In this document: piece after piece, positions 1 to 8,416 of the stretch
Numbering within the stretch: the stretch's first letter is position 1
Layout of the letters: each line of letters starts with the position of its first letter
Assembly (NCBI GenBank): GCA_045123995.1
Contig: JBGVKY010000026.1
Span: forward strand, 124,001-188,000
Reading direction: 5' to 3'
DNA from: HGM11501 sp045123995
Lineage (GTDB): Bacteria; Bacillota; Clostridia; CAKSNL01; HGM11501
Length of the DNA stretch: 64,000 nucleotides
The notes under the pieces: generated by a model
Told to the model about the DNA's origin: nothing
Databases searched by the model: none
Seen by the model: only the letters and a program-made list of their open reading frames with translations
Position numbers and translations under genes: made by a program

Positions 1-17
1 GCCCTGTAATAAAGCCC

Positions 18-953
18 TTATTTGTTGTCTATAGCATCTTTCGCTGCGTTTTTGATATCTTCTGATGTCATTCCGTAAACCTTCAAAAGTTCTGCGGGCT
101 TACCGCTTCTTCCGAATATATCCTTTACGCCGATTTTTCTTAAAATCGCAGGGGATTTTTCCGAAAGCACATCCGCAACCGCTGTTCCGAGACCGCCTAT
201 AACGCTGTGGTCTTCTACAGTCACAATTGCACCGGTTTCCTTTGCCGCTTTAACTATAATTTCTTCATCAATAGGTTTAATTGAAGCCATATTGATGACT
301 CTTGCGTTGATACCTTCTTCCTTGAGCATTTCAGCAGCTTCAAGGGATGCTTTTGCCATAAGTCCGGTGGTAATTATAGTAACATCTCCACCCTCTTTGA
401 TAACCTGAGCTTTTCCTATTTCAAACTTAAAGTTTTCAGCATCGAAAATATCTTCAGATGCAAGTCGGCAGAATCTTAAATATACAGGACCGTTATGGTT
501 GATTGCGAATTCGACTGCTGCTCTCGCCTCAACTGAATCAGCAGGATTTATTACAACCATACCGGGAATGGAGCGCATGAGAGCCATATCCTCGAGACAC
601 TGATGAGTCGCTCCGTCTTCCCCGACTGTAATACCTGCATGGGTTGCTCCTATTTTTACATTGAGGTGAGGATATCCTACGGAGTTTCTTATCTGCTCAA
701 AAGCTCTTCCTGCCGCAAACATAGCGAAGGAACTTGCAAAAACTGTTTTACCTGTCGCTGCAATGCCCGATGCAACACCGATCATATTTGCTTCCGCAAT
801 ACCGGTATCGAAGAAACGGTCAGGATATGCTTTTTTGAAAATTCCGGTTTTTGTTGCTTCTGCAAGGTCAGCATCCAAAACCACAAAGTCGTATTTATCG
901 GCGAATTCCTTAAGAGCCTCGCCGTAAGCTTCTCTTGTTGCCTTTTTAGCCAT
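18..953 (-). CDS. Transketolase, C-terminal subunit
   Basis: This is the pyrimidine-binding and C-terminal half of a split transketolase (311 aa). It works with the N-terminal subunit encoded just upstream to move two-carbon ketol units in the non-oxidative pentose phosphate pathway in the cytoplasm. The pyrimidine-binding domain covers about residues 5-165 and contains DTGIAEANM, whose Glu (about residue 54) is the expected thiamine-activating residue. The C-terminal domain follows from about residue 180. The gene lies 17 nt after the N-terminal subunit, so the two are co-transcribed. Split transketolases are common in Clostridia and archaea. 1-deoxyxylulose-5-phosphate synthase is unlikely because that enzyme is a single longer chain. 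Only 17 bases of the downstream flank are visible. Confidence 0.93.
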   Translation of the reverse strand: MAKKATREAYGEALKEFADKYDFVVLDADLAEATKTGIFKKAYPDRFFDTGIAEANMIGVASGIAATGKTVFASSFAMFAAGRAFEQIRNSVGYPHLNVKIGATHAGITVGEDGATHQCLEDMALMRSIPGMVVINPADSVEARAAVEFAINHNGPVYLRFCRLASEDIFDAENFKFEIGKAQVIKEGGDVTIITTGLMAKASLEAAEMLKEEGINARVINMASIKPIDEEIIVKAAKETGAIVTVEDHSVIGGLGTAVADVLSEKSPAILRKIGVKDIFGRSGKPAELLKVYGMTSEDIKNAAKDAIDNK

Positions 954-970
954 AATCCTTTCCCCTCCTC

Positions 971-1801
971 TTAGTTAAGCTTCGCAAGATATGTATCAAG
1001 CTCTTTTATTGCAATGTTGTACTGTTCTTCATTCGGGGCTTTTCCGTGCCATTCAACGGCATTTTCCATATACGAAACACCCTTGCCCTTTACAGTGTTC
1101 ATAATTACCGCTGTAGGTTTGTTCTTGGTTTCTTTAGCTGCTTTAAGGGAAGCTCTTATTTCATCATAATTATGACCGTCTATTGTAATTACATTCCAGC
1201 CGAAAGCCTCGTATTTCTTGTCAATAGGAGCAGAGTTCATTACATCCTTTGTTGCACCGTCAATTTGAAGCCCGTTTACGTCTACGAAAATACAAAGGTT
1301 ATCCAGCTTGTAGTGACTTGCATACATCGCTGCTTCCCAGACCTGCCCTTCTTCTATTTCGCCGTCACCCAGTACTGCATATACTCTGTAATCTTTTTTG
1401 TATATCTTTCCGGAGAGAGCCATACCGCAAGCGGCAGAAACACCCATACCCAAAGAACCGGTGGACATATCAACACCGGGAACATTTTTCATATCAGGAT
1501 GTCCCTGAAGGTAGCTGTCTGTATGACGGAAAGTTTTTAAATCTTCCTTGTCGAAAAATCCTCTTTCAGCCAAAGCACCGTAAAGAGCAGGACTGCAATG
1601 TCCTTTTGAAAGAACGAATCTGTCCCTGTCCTCCTTTTTGGGATTCTTGGGGTCAATATTCATTTCCTCGAAATAAAGAACCGCCATAAGGTCAGCTATG
1701 GAAAGTGAGCCTCCGGGATGTCCGGCTGCTGCGTGATATACTGCCGTTACAGCGTTTTTTCGAATGTTATATGCTACTTTTTCTAACTCTTTGTTCTGCA
1801 A
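971..1801 (-). CDS. Transketolase, N-terminal subunit
   Basis: This is the thiamine-diphosphate-binding half of a split transketolase (276 aa). The cofactor motif begins at GDGEIEEGQ (about residue 145) and ends near FVDVNG, and the N-terminal AGHPGGSLS segment is typical of transketolases. The start is a TTG at 1801, chosen because AAGGAG lies about 9 nt upstream and no better in-frame ATG precedes the conserved region. A consensus promoter sits 40-70 bp upstream, so this gene and the C-terminal subunit form a two-gene operon. Confidence 0.93.
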   Translation of the reverse strand: MQNKELEKVAYNIRKNAVTAVYHAAAGHPGGSLSIADLMAVLYFEEMNIDPKNPKKEDRDRFVLSKGHCSPALYGALAERGFFDKEDLKTFRHTDSYLQGHPDMKNVPGVDMSTGSLGMGVSAACGMALSGKIYKKDYRVYAVLGDGEIEEGQVWEAAMYASHYKLDNLCIFVDVNGLQIDGATKDVMNSAPIDKKYEAFGWNVITIDGHNYDEIRASLKAAKETKNKPTAVIMNTVKGKGVSYMENAVEWHGKAPNEEQYNIAIKELDTYLAKLN

Positions 1802-1841
1802 TTCGATTCGCTCCTTTTTATGTAAAGTAAAATTCTTTTAA

Positions 1842-1870
1842 ATTATAGCATAAATTAGCCTGAATTTCAA
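1842..1870 (-). promoter_or_regulatory. Sigma-A type promoter of the transketolase operon
   Basis: Read on the minus strand, TTGAAA and TATAAT are separated by 17 bp. They sit about 40 bp upstream of the TTG start of the N-terminal subunit. Confidence 0.8.
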
Positions 1871-1891
1871 GGCTTTTATAGATAAAATACC

Positions 1892-2569
1892 TTAAATAAT
1901 TCCAAAAAGAATAAAACCTATTGTGTTAATGGCAAAGTTTGCAAACATGTGTACCAGATATGAAGAAAAAAGGGTTTTTGTTTTTTCGTTAAGGTATGAA
2001 AAAATGATTCCGCCAATAAACAGTCCAGTAAGCAAAAGTATAAATACCCAAACTGAAAACCAACCTATCATCATAGCTATGTGATAGACGGAAAAAATCA
2101 AACTGTTGAATATGTACGAAAACTTCTTCCCTTTACTTTTTTTAAGCTGGGAAAACGTAAATCCTCTGAAAAAGAACTCTTCCAGTAAAGAATTGATAAA
2201 AGAAATATATATGGATACAAAAATAAAGTTTTCTTTGTTTACGCCGATGTTTTTAGAGAGAGTTCCTGCAACATTGGAAAAATCAAATACATCTCTAAGC
2301 AGAAAATAGCCTGTAATTATTACAAGATATACCGAAACGCCAAGAAGTAATGAAATTGCAAACCCTTTTTTTGAGAAATTGAGAATTTCTTTTAAAGAGA
2401 TTGTCCTATCAATAAAAATGAAAATTAACGGTATTATCAAAAAAAGAACTGTTTTTATAAGTGATTTTATAAAATAAGGGGGCATAAAAACACCGTCAAC
2501 AAGTGCCATTATAAAGCAGGCAAAAGTTATAAATATACATAAATAAAGCGATCGTTTTTCTTTAATCAA
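1892..2569 (-). CDS. CPBP family intramembrane glutamic protease
   Basis: This is a 225-residue membrane protein with about six or seven hydrophobic segments. It belongs to the CPBP (CAAX protease and bacteriocin-processing) family, whose active site is built from membrane-embedded Glu, Arg and His. The EExxxR motif appears as EEFFFRG at about residues 130-136, and a second motif His lies in SVYHIA at about residue 163. The start is TTG at 2569 with a GGAGGGG ribosome site. The gene has its own promoter and is not obviously part of an operon. In Gram-positives such proteins process peptides or confer bacteriocin self-immunity; the substrate here cannot be told. Confidence 0.82.
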   Translation of the reverse strand: MIKEKRSLYLCIFITFACFIMALVDGVFMPPYFIKSLIKTVLFLIIPLIFIFIDRTISLKEILNFSKKGFAISLLLGVSVYLVIITGYFLLRDVFDFSNVAGTLSKNIGVNKENFIFVSIYISFINSLLEEFFFRGFTFSQLKKSKGKKFSYIFNSLIFSVYHIAMMIGWFSVWVFILLLTGLFIGGIIFSYLNEKTKTLFSSYLVHMFANFAINTIGFILFGII

Positions 2570-2599
2570 CCCTATCCCCTCCTTCTTAATACAGAAATC

Positions 2600-2628
2600 A
2601 TTATAATATAAAATGAATTTTTTTGCAA
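2600..2628 (-). promoter_or_regulatory. Sigma-A type promoter of the CPBP protease gene
   Basis: On the minus strand TTGCAA is followed after 17 bp by TATAAT, about 30 bp upstream of the TTG start and directly after the rsmA terminator. Confidence 0.75.
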
Positions 2629-2631
2629 TAT

Positions 2632-2658
2632 AAAAACGTAGCCTTTGGCTACGTTTTT
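2632..2658 (-). terminator. Rho-independent terminator after rsmA
   Basis: A perfect 12-bp stem (AAAAACGTAGCC and its complement) with a TTT loop ends in a T-run on the minus strand, 1 nt after the rsmA stop codon. Confidence 0.9.
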
Positions 2659-2659
2659 A

Positions 2660-3520
2660 TTACCCATTCTTTTTTGATTCGGAAAATCTTAATGCTAATT
2701 GAGAAAACTCCTGCATCGAAAGGGTTTCACCTCTTAAATTTGAGTCGTAACCCGCTTTTTCGAGAATTGCTCTGATTTCTTCCTTGCTTCCGTAGTTATT
2801 GGAATTAGAAAGAGCATTCAGCATTGTTTTCCTTCTTTGTGCAAAGGATGCTTTGACTAACCTAAAATAGTCTTTTTCAGGTGTCTCTATAGGCGGAGAA
2901 TCAAGCAAAGTCAATTTAACTACTGCCGAATCTACTTTAGGCGCAGGAATAAAGCTTTCCTTTGGCACAAGGGCTATGATTTCGGCGTCTGCATAGTAAG
3001 AAATAGCTAAAGTAAGAGCGCCGTAATCCTTTGTCCCTGCCTTAGCCACAATTCTGTCCGCTACTTCCTTCTGAACCATGACCACTATGTTTCTGAAAGG
3101 TAGTTTTTCTTCCAGGAGCTTCATCAAGATAGGACTCGTAAGATAGTAAGGCAAGTTAGCCGCTACGCTTACATTCATTCCCTGAAATTCCTCTTCAAGA
3201 AGCTTTTTAAGGTCGGTTTTCATTACGTCAGAAAAAAGAACTTTAATATTGTCAAAGCCAACCAAAGTGGATTTTAAGACCGGTTCCAGTGTCTTATCAA
3301 TTTCTAAAGAAATTACTTTCTTTGCACACGTACCTAAAACTGCAGTAAGAGTTCCGAAACCAGGGCCTATTTCAAGGATACCGTCAGCATCTGCCGCGTC
3401 TGCTATTTTTTTAAGTATACTTGCATCTGTAAGGAAGTTCTGGCCAAAGCCTTTTTTGAAGCTGAAACCAAACTCGTCACACAGATGCTTTATCACTGTA
3501 GGATTAGTTAAATCGTACAT
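2660..3520 (-). CDS. rsmA: 16S rRNA (adenine1518/1519-N6)-dimethyltransferase
   Basis: RsmA (KsgA) dimethylates two adjacent adenines in the 3' hairpin of 16S rRNA, using S-adenosylmethionine, late in 30S assembly. The 286-residue protein has the Rossmann SAM motif EIGPGFGTLT (about residues 46-55) and the catalytic NLPYYLTSP motif (about residue 123), followed by the small helical C-terminal domain. Length is normal for the family. It starts only 3 nt after the stop of the upstream carboxyltransferase gene and has no clear ribosome site of its own, which suggests translational coupling. A strong terminator follows. Its position at the end of a decarboxylase operon is unusual; the gene is more often near rnmV or ispE. 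Confidence 0.94.
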   Translation of the reverse strand: MYDLTNPTVIKHLCDEFGFSFKKGFGQNFLTDASILKKIADAADADGILEIGPGFGTLTAVLGTCAKKVISLEIDKTLEPVLKSTLVGFDNIKVLFSDVMKTDLKKLLEEEFQGMNVSVAANLPYYLTSPILMKLLEEKLPFRNIVVMVQKEVADRIVAKAGTKDYGALTLAISYYADAEIIALVPKESFIPAPKVDSAVVKLTLLDSPPIETPEKDYFRLVKASFAQRRKTMLNALSNSNNYGSKEEIRAILEKAGYDSNLRGETLSMQEFSQLALRFSESKKNG

Positions 3521-3523
3521 GGC

Positions 3524-4918
3524 TTAAACTGGATATGCGCTGTTTTCAGCGTCTACAAGATTTGAGTCCACCTTGTATTTACGGGCCTGTCTTTCCTTGA
3601 AGTATTTAACGGCAACCTGACCGAAAAGTGCATAGGAAAGAACATCTTCTTCCTGCTCCATATACTCTGCCATTTCTGCTCTGTATTTATCAAGCTCGGC
3701 AGGAATCTTATCTGCAGGTCTACAGGTTATGGTTTTTTCGTCGCCGATTATCTTCTTCCTTATTTCATCGGAAATCGGAACGGGAGTTCTGCCGTATTCC
3801 CCTCTTACAATGCCCTTTGTTTCGTTGGAAATCATTTTATATCTTTCGCCGCAGATTACGTTCAAAACAGCCTGAGTACCTACAATCTGGCTTGTAGGGG
3901 TAACGAGAGGAGGAAATCCTAAATCTTCACGAACCTTGGGAACTTCCATGAGAACTTCTTCAAGCTTGTCTTCTTTTCCTTGCTGTTTAAGCTGAGAAAC
4001 AAGGTTTGAAAGCATACCCCCGGGAACCTGATAGAGAAGTGTGTTTACGTCAACAGATAAAAGTTTGGGATCAAGCAATCCGCTCTTTATATATTCTGCT
4101 CTTAATGACTTGAAATAGTCGGCTATTTCGGTAAGGACCTCAAGCTTTAAGCCTGTATCGTAAGGCGTTCCTTTAAGTGTTTCTACCAAAGGCTCCGTGG
4201 GAGGCTGGCTTGTTCCCATTGCCATGGGAGAAAGAGCAGTATCTACTATATCACAACCTGCTTCAATGGCCTTTAAATAGGTCATGGAAGCAACACCGCT
4301 GGTATAGTGAGTGTGAAGCTCAATGGGAATTTTAACATTCTGCTTCAAAGCTTTTACTAAATCTGCTGCAGCATAGGGAACCAAGAGCCCTGCCATATCT
4401 TTTATGCAAATACTGTCAGCGCCCATTTCTTCAAGTTCCTTAGCCAGTTTTACGAAGCTGTCATGTGTGTGAGGACCGCCGATTGTATAAGAAAGTGCTG
4501 CCTGAACATGGCCTTTTTCCTTTTTTGTTGCTTCAATTGCTGTTCTTAAATTTCTTGTATCATTCAATGCATCGAAAATTCTTATTATATCTATACCATT
4601 AGCAATGGATTTTTGCACAAAATATTCAACAACATCATCCCCGTAATGCTTATAGCCAAGTATATTCTGACCTCTGAAAAGCATCTGGAGTTTTGTATTT
4701 TTCACTTTATCTCTTATTTTTCTTAATCTTTCCCAGGGGTCTTCATTAAGGAATCTTAAGCATGAATCAAATGTAGCTCCTCCCCATGCTTCCAAAGCGT
4801 GATAACCCGCTTTGTCAAGCATTTCAAGAGCCGGGAGCATTTGTTCTGTTGTCATTCTTGTTGCAATCAGTGACTGATGCGCATCACGAAGAACGGTTTC
4901 TGTAATTTTAACACCCAT
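3524..4918 (-). CDS. Pyruvate/oxaloacetate carboxyltransferase (OadA / transcarboxylase 5S type), no biotin domain
   Basis: This 464-residue protein is the HMGL-like carboxyltransferase that moves CO2 between biotin and pyruvate/oxaloacetate. The N-terminal TIM barrel begins LRDAHQSLIATRM, with the metal-ligand Asp, and ELHTHYTSG (about residue 200) carries the metal-binding His pair. The C-terminal PYC-OADA domain follows to about residue 440. Unlike full OadA (about 595 aa), it ends without a lipoyl/biotinyl domain, so it must use the separate biotin carrier encoded two genes upstream. It is downstream of oadB by 24 nt with AGGAG before the ATG. It could serve as oxaloacetate decarboxylase alpha, as the 5S part of a transcarboxylase, or as pyruvate carboxylase subunit B; sequence alone does not decide. 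Confidence 0.88.
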   Translation of the reverse strand: MGVKITETVLRDAHQSLIATRMTTEQMLPALEMLDKAGYHALEAWGGATFDSCLRFLNEDPWERLRKIRDKVKNTKLQMLFRGQNILGYKHYGDDVVEYFVQKSIANGIDIIRIFDALNDTRNLRTAIEATKKEKGHVQAALSYTIGGPHTHDSFVKLAKELEEMGADSICIKDMAGLLVPYAAADLVKALKQNVKIPIELHTHYTSGVASMTYLKAIEAGCDIVDTALSPMAMGTSQPPTEPLVETLKGTPYDTGLKLEVLTEIADYFKSLRAEYIKSGLLDPKLLSVDVNTLLYQVPGGMLSNLVSQLKQQGKEDKLEEVLMEVPKVREDLGFPPLVTPTSQIVGTQAVLNVICGERYKMISNETKGIVRGEYGRTPVPISDEIRKKIIGDEKTITCRPADKIPAELDKYRAEMAEYMEQEEDVLSYALFGQVAVKYFKERQARKYKVDSNLVDAENSAYPV

Positions 4919-4942
4919 TTAATTATCTCCTATCTAAATGAA

Positions 4943-6151
4943 TTAAGAATAAATTGCCAGGAAAACACCGGCCGCAACTGCAGAGCCGATTACGCCCGCA
5001 ACATTAGGCCCCATGGCATGCATCAAAAGGAAGTTTGATGGATTTTCCTCCTGTCCTACCTTCTGGCTCATTCTTGCAGCCATAGGAACGGCAGAAACGC
5101 CTGCTGAACCGATTAAAGGATTAATCTTACCACCGGAAAATTTATACATAAGTTTACCGAATAATACTCCGCCTGCAGTGCTTATGGAAAATGCCACAAG
5201 ACCGAGTGCTATGATTTTAATAGTATCCCAGGTAAGGAATGTATCTGCGGTAGCTGTTGCACCCACAGTAACGCCCAAGAATATTGTAACTATATTCATA
5301 AGCTCGTTCTGTGCGGTTTTTGTAAGTCTTTCTGTTACTCCGCATTCCTTGAAAAGATTCCCCAGCATAAGCATACCTACAAGAGGCACTGCATCAGGAA
5401 CAATGAGTCCAACCACGATAGTAACTGTAATCGGGAAAATTATCTTTTCCTTTTTTGATACTGGGCGAAGCTGCCCCATGACAACGCTTCTCTCCTTTTT
5501 GGTTGTGAGAGCTTTCATTATAGGGGGCTGAATCATAGGAATCAACGCCATATAAGAGTATGCTGCCACAGCTATAGCTGAAAGCAATTCAGGCGCCAGA
5601 GTCTTTGTTACATAAATTGCCGTGGGTCCGTCGGCGCCACCGATTATCCCGATAGCTGATGCCTGTTTTTCCGTGAATCCTATAAGATTTGCACCGAGAT
5701 ATGTTATGAAAACACCAAGCTGTGCTGCTGCACCAAGCAATATGCTCTTGGGATTTGCTATTAAAGGGCCAAAGTCCGTCATGGCACCGATTCCGAGGAA
5801 AATCAAAGGAGGATATATACCAAGTTTAACACCTAAGTAAAGAAGGTCTAAAAGTCCCCCCTCTTTTGCGATTTTAGCGAAATCTATACCTTTTTCAACC
5901 GCTTCGGCTCCGGTGAAATAATCGGCGTGAAAAACGCCGGCTCCTGGCAGATTTGCAAGAAGCATACCAAAAGCAATCGGAAGCAAAAGCAAAGGTTCAT
6001 ACTGCTTTACGATTGCAAGATAGAAAAGGACACAGGCAATTGCTACCATCACAAGGTTTAACGGGTTTCCGTTTTCACCAAACAATATAGAAACACCTGT
6101 TTTATCGAGGAAGTTTAACATACCTTCCCCTAATATATTTAAGAAATTCAA
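4943..6151 (-). CDS. Sodium-pumping decarboxylase, beta subunit (OadB/MmdB/GcdB family)
   Basis: This 402-residue integral membrane protein is the Na+-translocating subunit of biotin-dependent decarboxylases. It decarboxylates carboxybiotin and exports Na+. It has about nine to eleven hydrophobic segments and the family signature IIGGADGPTAIY at about residue 165, with the conserved Asp thought to bind Na+. The TTG start at 6151 is supported by GGGAGGG about 6 nt upstream; no ATG fits. It lies between the biotin carrier and the 5S-type carboxyltransferase. The family does not separate oxaloacetate, methylmalonyl-CoA, malonate and glutaconyl-CoA pumps by beta subunit alone. Confidence 0.92.
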   Translation of the reverse strand: MNFLNILGEGMLNFLDKTGVSILFGENGNPLNLVMVAIACVLFYLAIVKQYEPLLLLPIAFGMLLANLPGAGVFHADYFTGAEAVEKGIDFAKIAKEGGLLDLLYLGVKLGIYPPLIFLGIGAMTDFGPLIANPKSILLGAAAQLGVFITYLGANLIGFTEKQASAIGIIGGADGPTAIYVTKTLAPELLSAIAVAAYSYMALIPMIQPPIMKALTTKKERSVVMGQLRPVSKKEKIIFPITVTIVVGLIVPDAVPLVGMLMLGNLFKECGVTERLTKTAQNELMNIVTIFLGVTVGATATADTFLTWDTIKIIALGLVAFSISTAGGVLFGKLMYKFSGGKINPLIGSAGVSAVPMAARMSQKVGQEENPSNFLLMHAMGPNVAGVIGSAVAAGVFLAIYS

Positions 6152-6165
6152 TGTGTTTCCCTCCC

Positions 6166-6552
6166 TTAGTTAAGGGTTACCAATACGTCGCCTGTATTAA
6201 CTGACTGACCCTGATTTACTGCAACAGATGCTACAACACCGTCAGCTTCAGCCATAATCTCATTTTCCATCTTCATGGCTTCAAGTATAACTAAAACCTG
6301 TCCCTTTGTAACAGAATCTCCTGCTTTCACCTTTACAGCATTGATAGTTCCGGGCATCGGAGCATTAACTGTTACGTTGCCTGATACCTGAGGAGCCTTC
6401 TGGCTCTGAGGAGCAGCCTGTACCGGAGCAGGAGTTGCCTGAGGAGGTGCCTGAACCACCGGAGCCACGGGCATTGCTGCCTGAGAAACGCCAAGTTCTT
6501 CTACTTCTACTTCATATGCTTTTCCGTTTACTTTTATATTGAATTTTCTCAT
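6166..6552 (-). CDS. Biotin carboxyl carrier protein of the decarboxylase complex
   Basis: This 128-residue carrier has a short N-terminal segment, a flexible Ala/Pro/Gln-rich linker at about residues 25-55 and a C-terminal biotinyl domain. The biotin acceptor is the Lys in EAMKMEN (about residue 94). It ferries CO2 between the soluble carboxyltransferases and the membrane pump. I start it at the ATG at 6552 because AAAGGGTG sits at proper spacing; the GTG 9 nt further upstream overlaps that ribosome site and is unlikely. It is the only biotin domain in the operon, so both carboxyltransferases presumably share it. Confidence 0.92.
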   Translation of the reverse strand: MRKFNIKVNGKAYEVEVEELGVSQAAMPVAPVVQAPPQATPAPVQAAPQSQKAPQVSGNVTVNAPMPGTINAVKVKAGDSVTKGQVLVILEAMKMENEIMAEADGVVASVAVNQGQSVNTGDVLVTLN

Positions 6553-6578
6553 TATAAACACCCTTTTTCTTTAATATT

Positions 6579-6887
6579 TTAGTTTTTGGTTTTGAGTCTT
6601 CTGTATGAACGAATACGAAGATTGCTTACCGATGTGTTGAGTGAAGAAGCTAATGCGGCAGCAAGAACCGCTATAAGTTCCTCTTCGTCAGTGTTATTTG
6701 AAATTGTTTTTGGGGTTGTTTCCGGAGCCTTTACTTCTGATTTATTAGTTTTCACCTCGTTATTTTCAGAAGGTGCAAATACCTTCATAAAGGTAAGAAC
6801 AAGCATCAATATAATTAAGACCGAGAAAATAACTAATACGCCGAGTAAAGTTATGGATAAAACCGGTATAAGGTTATCACCTGACAT
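6579..6887 (-). CDS. OadG-like small membrane subunit
   Basis: This 102-residue protein has one N-terminal transmembrane helix (about residues 8-35) followed by a hydrophilic linker and a basic C-terminal end with RIRSYRRLK. This matches the OadG/MmdD gamma or delta subunits that anchor and assemble sodium-pump decarboxylases. It has a strong AAGGAGGT ribosome site and sits between the 12S-type carboxyltransferase and the biotin carrier. The sequence is poorly conserved in this family, so the call rests on topology, size and position. Confidence 0.8.
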   Translation of the reverse strand: MSGDNLIPVLSITLLGVLVIFSVLIILMLVLTFMKVFAPSENNEVKTNKSEVKAPETTPKTISNNTDEEELIAVLAAALASSLNTSVSNLRIRSYRRLKTKN

Positions 6888-6900
6888 TTATAATACCTCC

Positions 6901-8346
6901 TTAAAAACAGAATTTCCCGTGTTTTTTAAGAGGAATATCTTCTCTTTTGTCATAGAGCATCTCTAAAGCTGCTGCTACCAAGGGACGGGTTTCGGCAGGG
7001 TTTATGACATCGTCTATAAATCCTAATTGTGCCGCAGAGAATGCACTTGCTGCATGGTTGCAATAATCTCTCTTTGCTTCATCCTTGGTCATTCCGTCTT
7101 TAATTTTATCTTCGTAAAGAAGTACCGTTGCCATATCCGGAGAAAATACTCCAATTGTGGCATCAGCCCAAGCTATAACCTGATCAGCACCTACAGCTCT
7201 TGAACCCATTGCTATTCCGGCGCTTGTGCAGGCTTTAGAGCAAATAACAGTTACCTTAGGTACTGTTGCGTTGCTATATGCATATACAAGCTTGGAAACA
7301 TATTTGGAAAGTCCGTTTTTCTCTTCTTCGTAAGAAGCCTTATAACCCTCTGTGTCGCTGAAAGTCAATACGGGAATGTTGAAGCTGTCTGCAAAGCTTA
7401 TAAATCCGGCAGCCTTTTCAGAAGCCTTAATATCTATCTCCCCGTTATTTGCAACTACTGCAACAGTTCTTCCGTTGATACGTATAAATCCTGTTAATAT
7501 ATTTTCTGCGTAAAAAGGAGAAATCTCAAAAAATTCAAAGTTGTCAGCCACTTGCTTTATAACATCTGCCATATGAAATCCGGGGGCCTGCAACTGCTCT
7601 GAAACTCTGTTTAAATCATCTTTGCATTCTGTTTCGGGAGAAAGCTCTTCTGCATTTCCAGGAAGTAAAGCAATGAGCTCTCGTATCTTTAATACTGCTT
7701 CGGTGTCATTTTCTGCTAAAACATGAGCATTTCCGTTTTCTTTTGCATTTACTTCTCCTCCGGCCATATCCTCAGATGTTATGATTTTGCCGTCTTCTCC
7801 GCATACAGAAGCCCCGTTTAACATAAGCGCACTCTTTTTGGTCATAACTAAAAAATCAGACATTAAAGGAGTGAAAGATGCACCGCCCGCACAGATTCCA
7901 AAAATTGCTGAAATCTGCAAAATGGAACCGGAAGCTTTAGCCGCTTTGCAACTTAATTCACCTAAAGCTGCCAGAGCATCAAGACCTTCGTCAAATCTTA
8001 TGCCTTTAGAATCAAGCATTGATACCAAAGGAGCTCCTGCCTTAAGTGCCATATTTGTTATTTTAGAAATCTTTTTTGCCTGCTCTACACCAAATGCGCC
8101 GCCTTCCGCGTTACCATCCTGAGCATAAACAAAAACCAACCTTGAGTCAACTGTTCCGTAGCCTGTTATAACTCCTTCCTGAGTTAAACCGTCTTTTCTG
8201 CCTGAAAACATATCTGTTTCAATAAAGCTCCCCTCATCAAAGAGAAGGTTTATTCTGTCCCTAGCAGACATGCTTCCGTTTTCGGATTCGTTGGCTTTTG
8301 AAATAATAGTATTTTTACGATTCAAAAGTTCCTGAAGCTTGTCCAA
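6901..8346 (-). CDS. Acyl-CoA carboxyltransferase (MmdA / transcarboxylase 12S type), divergent
   Basis: This 481-residue protein has the paired crotonase-like domains of biotin-dependent acyl-CoA carboxyltransferases such as the methylmalonyl-CoA decarboxylase alpha subunit. The N-terminal domain carries FGICAGGASFTP (about residue 150), corresponding to the usual GPCAGGAVYSP oxyanion segment. The C-terminal domain carries SKACTSAGIAMGSRAVGAD (about residue 375) in place of the usual KAYGGAYIAM. Both oxyanion segments differ from the textbook versions, so the acyl-CoA substrate is uncertain. The start is TTG at 8346 behind GGGGGT. Its operon partners (OadG-like, biotin carrier, OadB, 5S-type subunit) suggest a decarboxylase or transcarboxylase complex. 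Confidence 0.85.
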   Translation of the reverse strand: MDKLQELLNRKNTIISKANESENGSMSARDRINLLFDEGSFIETDMFSGRKDGLTQEGVITGYGTVDSRLVFVYAQDGNAEGGAFGVEQAKKISKITNMALKAGAPLVSMLDSKGIRFDEGLDALAALGELSCKAAKASGSILQISAIFGICAGGASFTPLMSDFLVMTKKSALMLNGASVCGEDGKIITSEDMAGGEVNAKENGNAHVLAENDTEAVLKIRELIALLPGNAEELSPETECKDDLNRVSEQLQAPGFHMADVIKQVADNFEFFEISPFYAENILTGFIRINGRTVAVVANNGEIDIKASEKAAGFISFADSFNIPVLTFSDTEGYKASYEEEKNGLSKYVSKLVYAYSNATVPKVTVICSKACTSAGIAMGSRAVGADQVIAWADATIGVFSPDMATVLLYEDKIKDGMTKDEAKRDYCNHAASAFSAAQLGFIDDVINPAETRPLVAAALEMLYDKREDIPLKKHGKFCF

Positions 8347-8416
8347 AAAAATACCCCCTATTATATTAAATTTATAAATTATTTATTATTTAATCCCGCA
8401 AAAGCGGAAAAATAAT

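Noticed and set aside
1797..1812. GATTCGCT match to the 311-bp repeat ends
   Set aside because: Only about 9 bases match and the site is part of the ribosome-binding region of transketolase; no inverted partner is present.
8395..8416. CCGCAAAAGCGG hairpin before the carboxyltransferase gene
   Set aside because: The stem is only 4 bp and no T-run follows on the minus strand, so it is not supported as a terminator.
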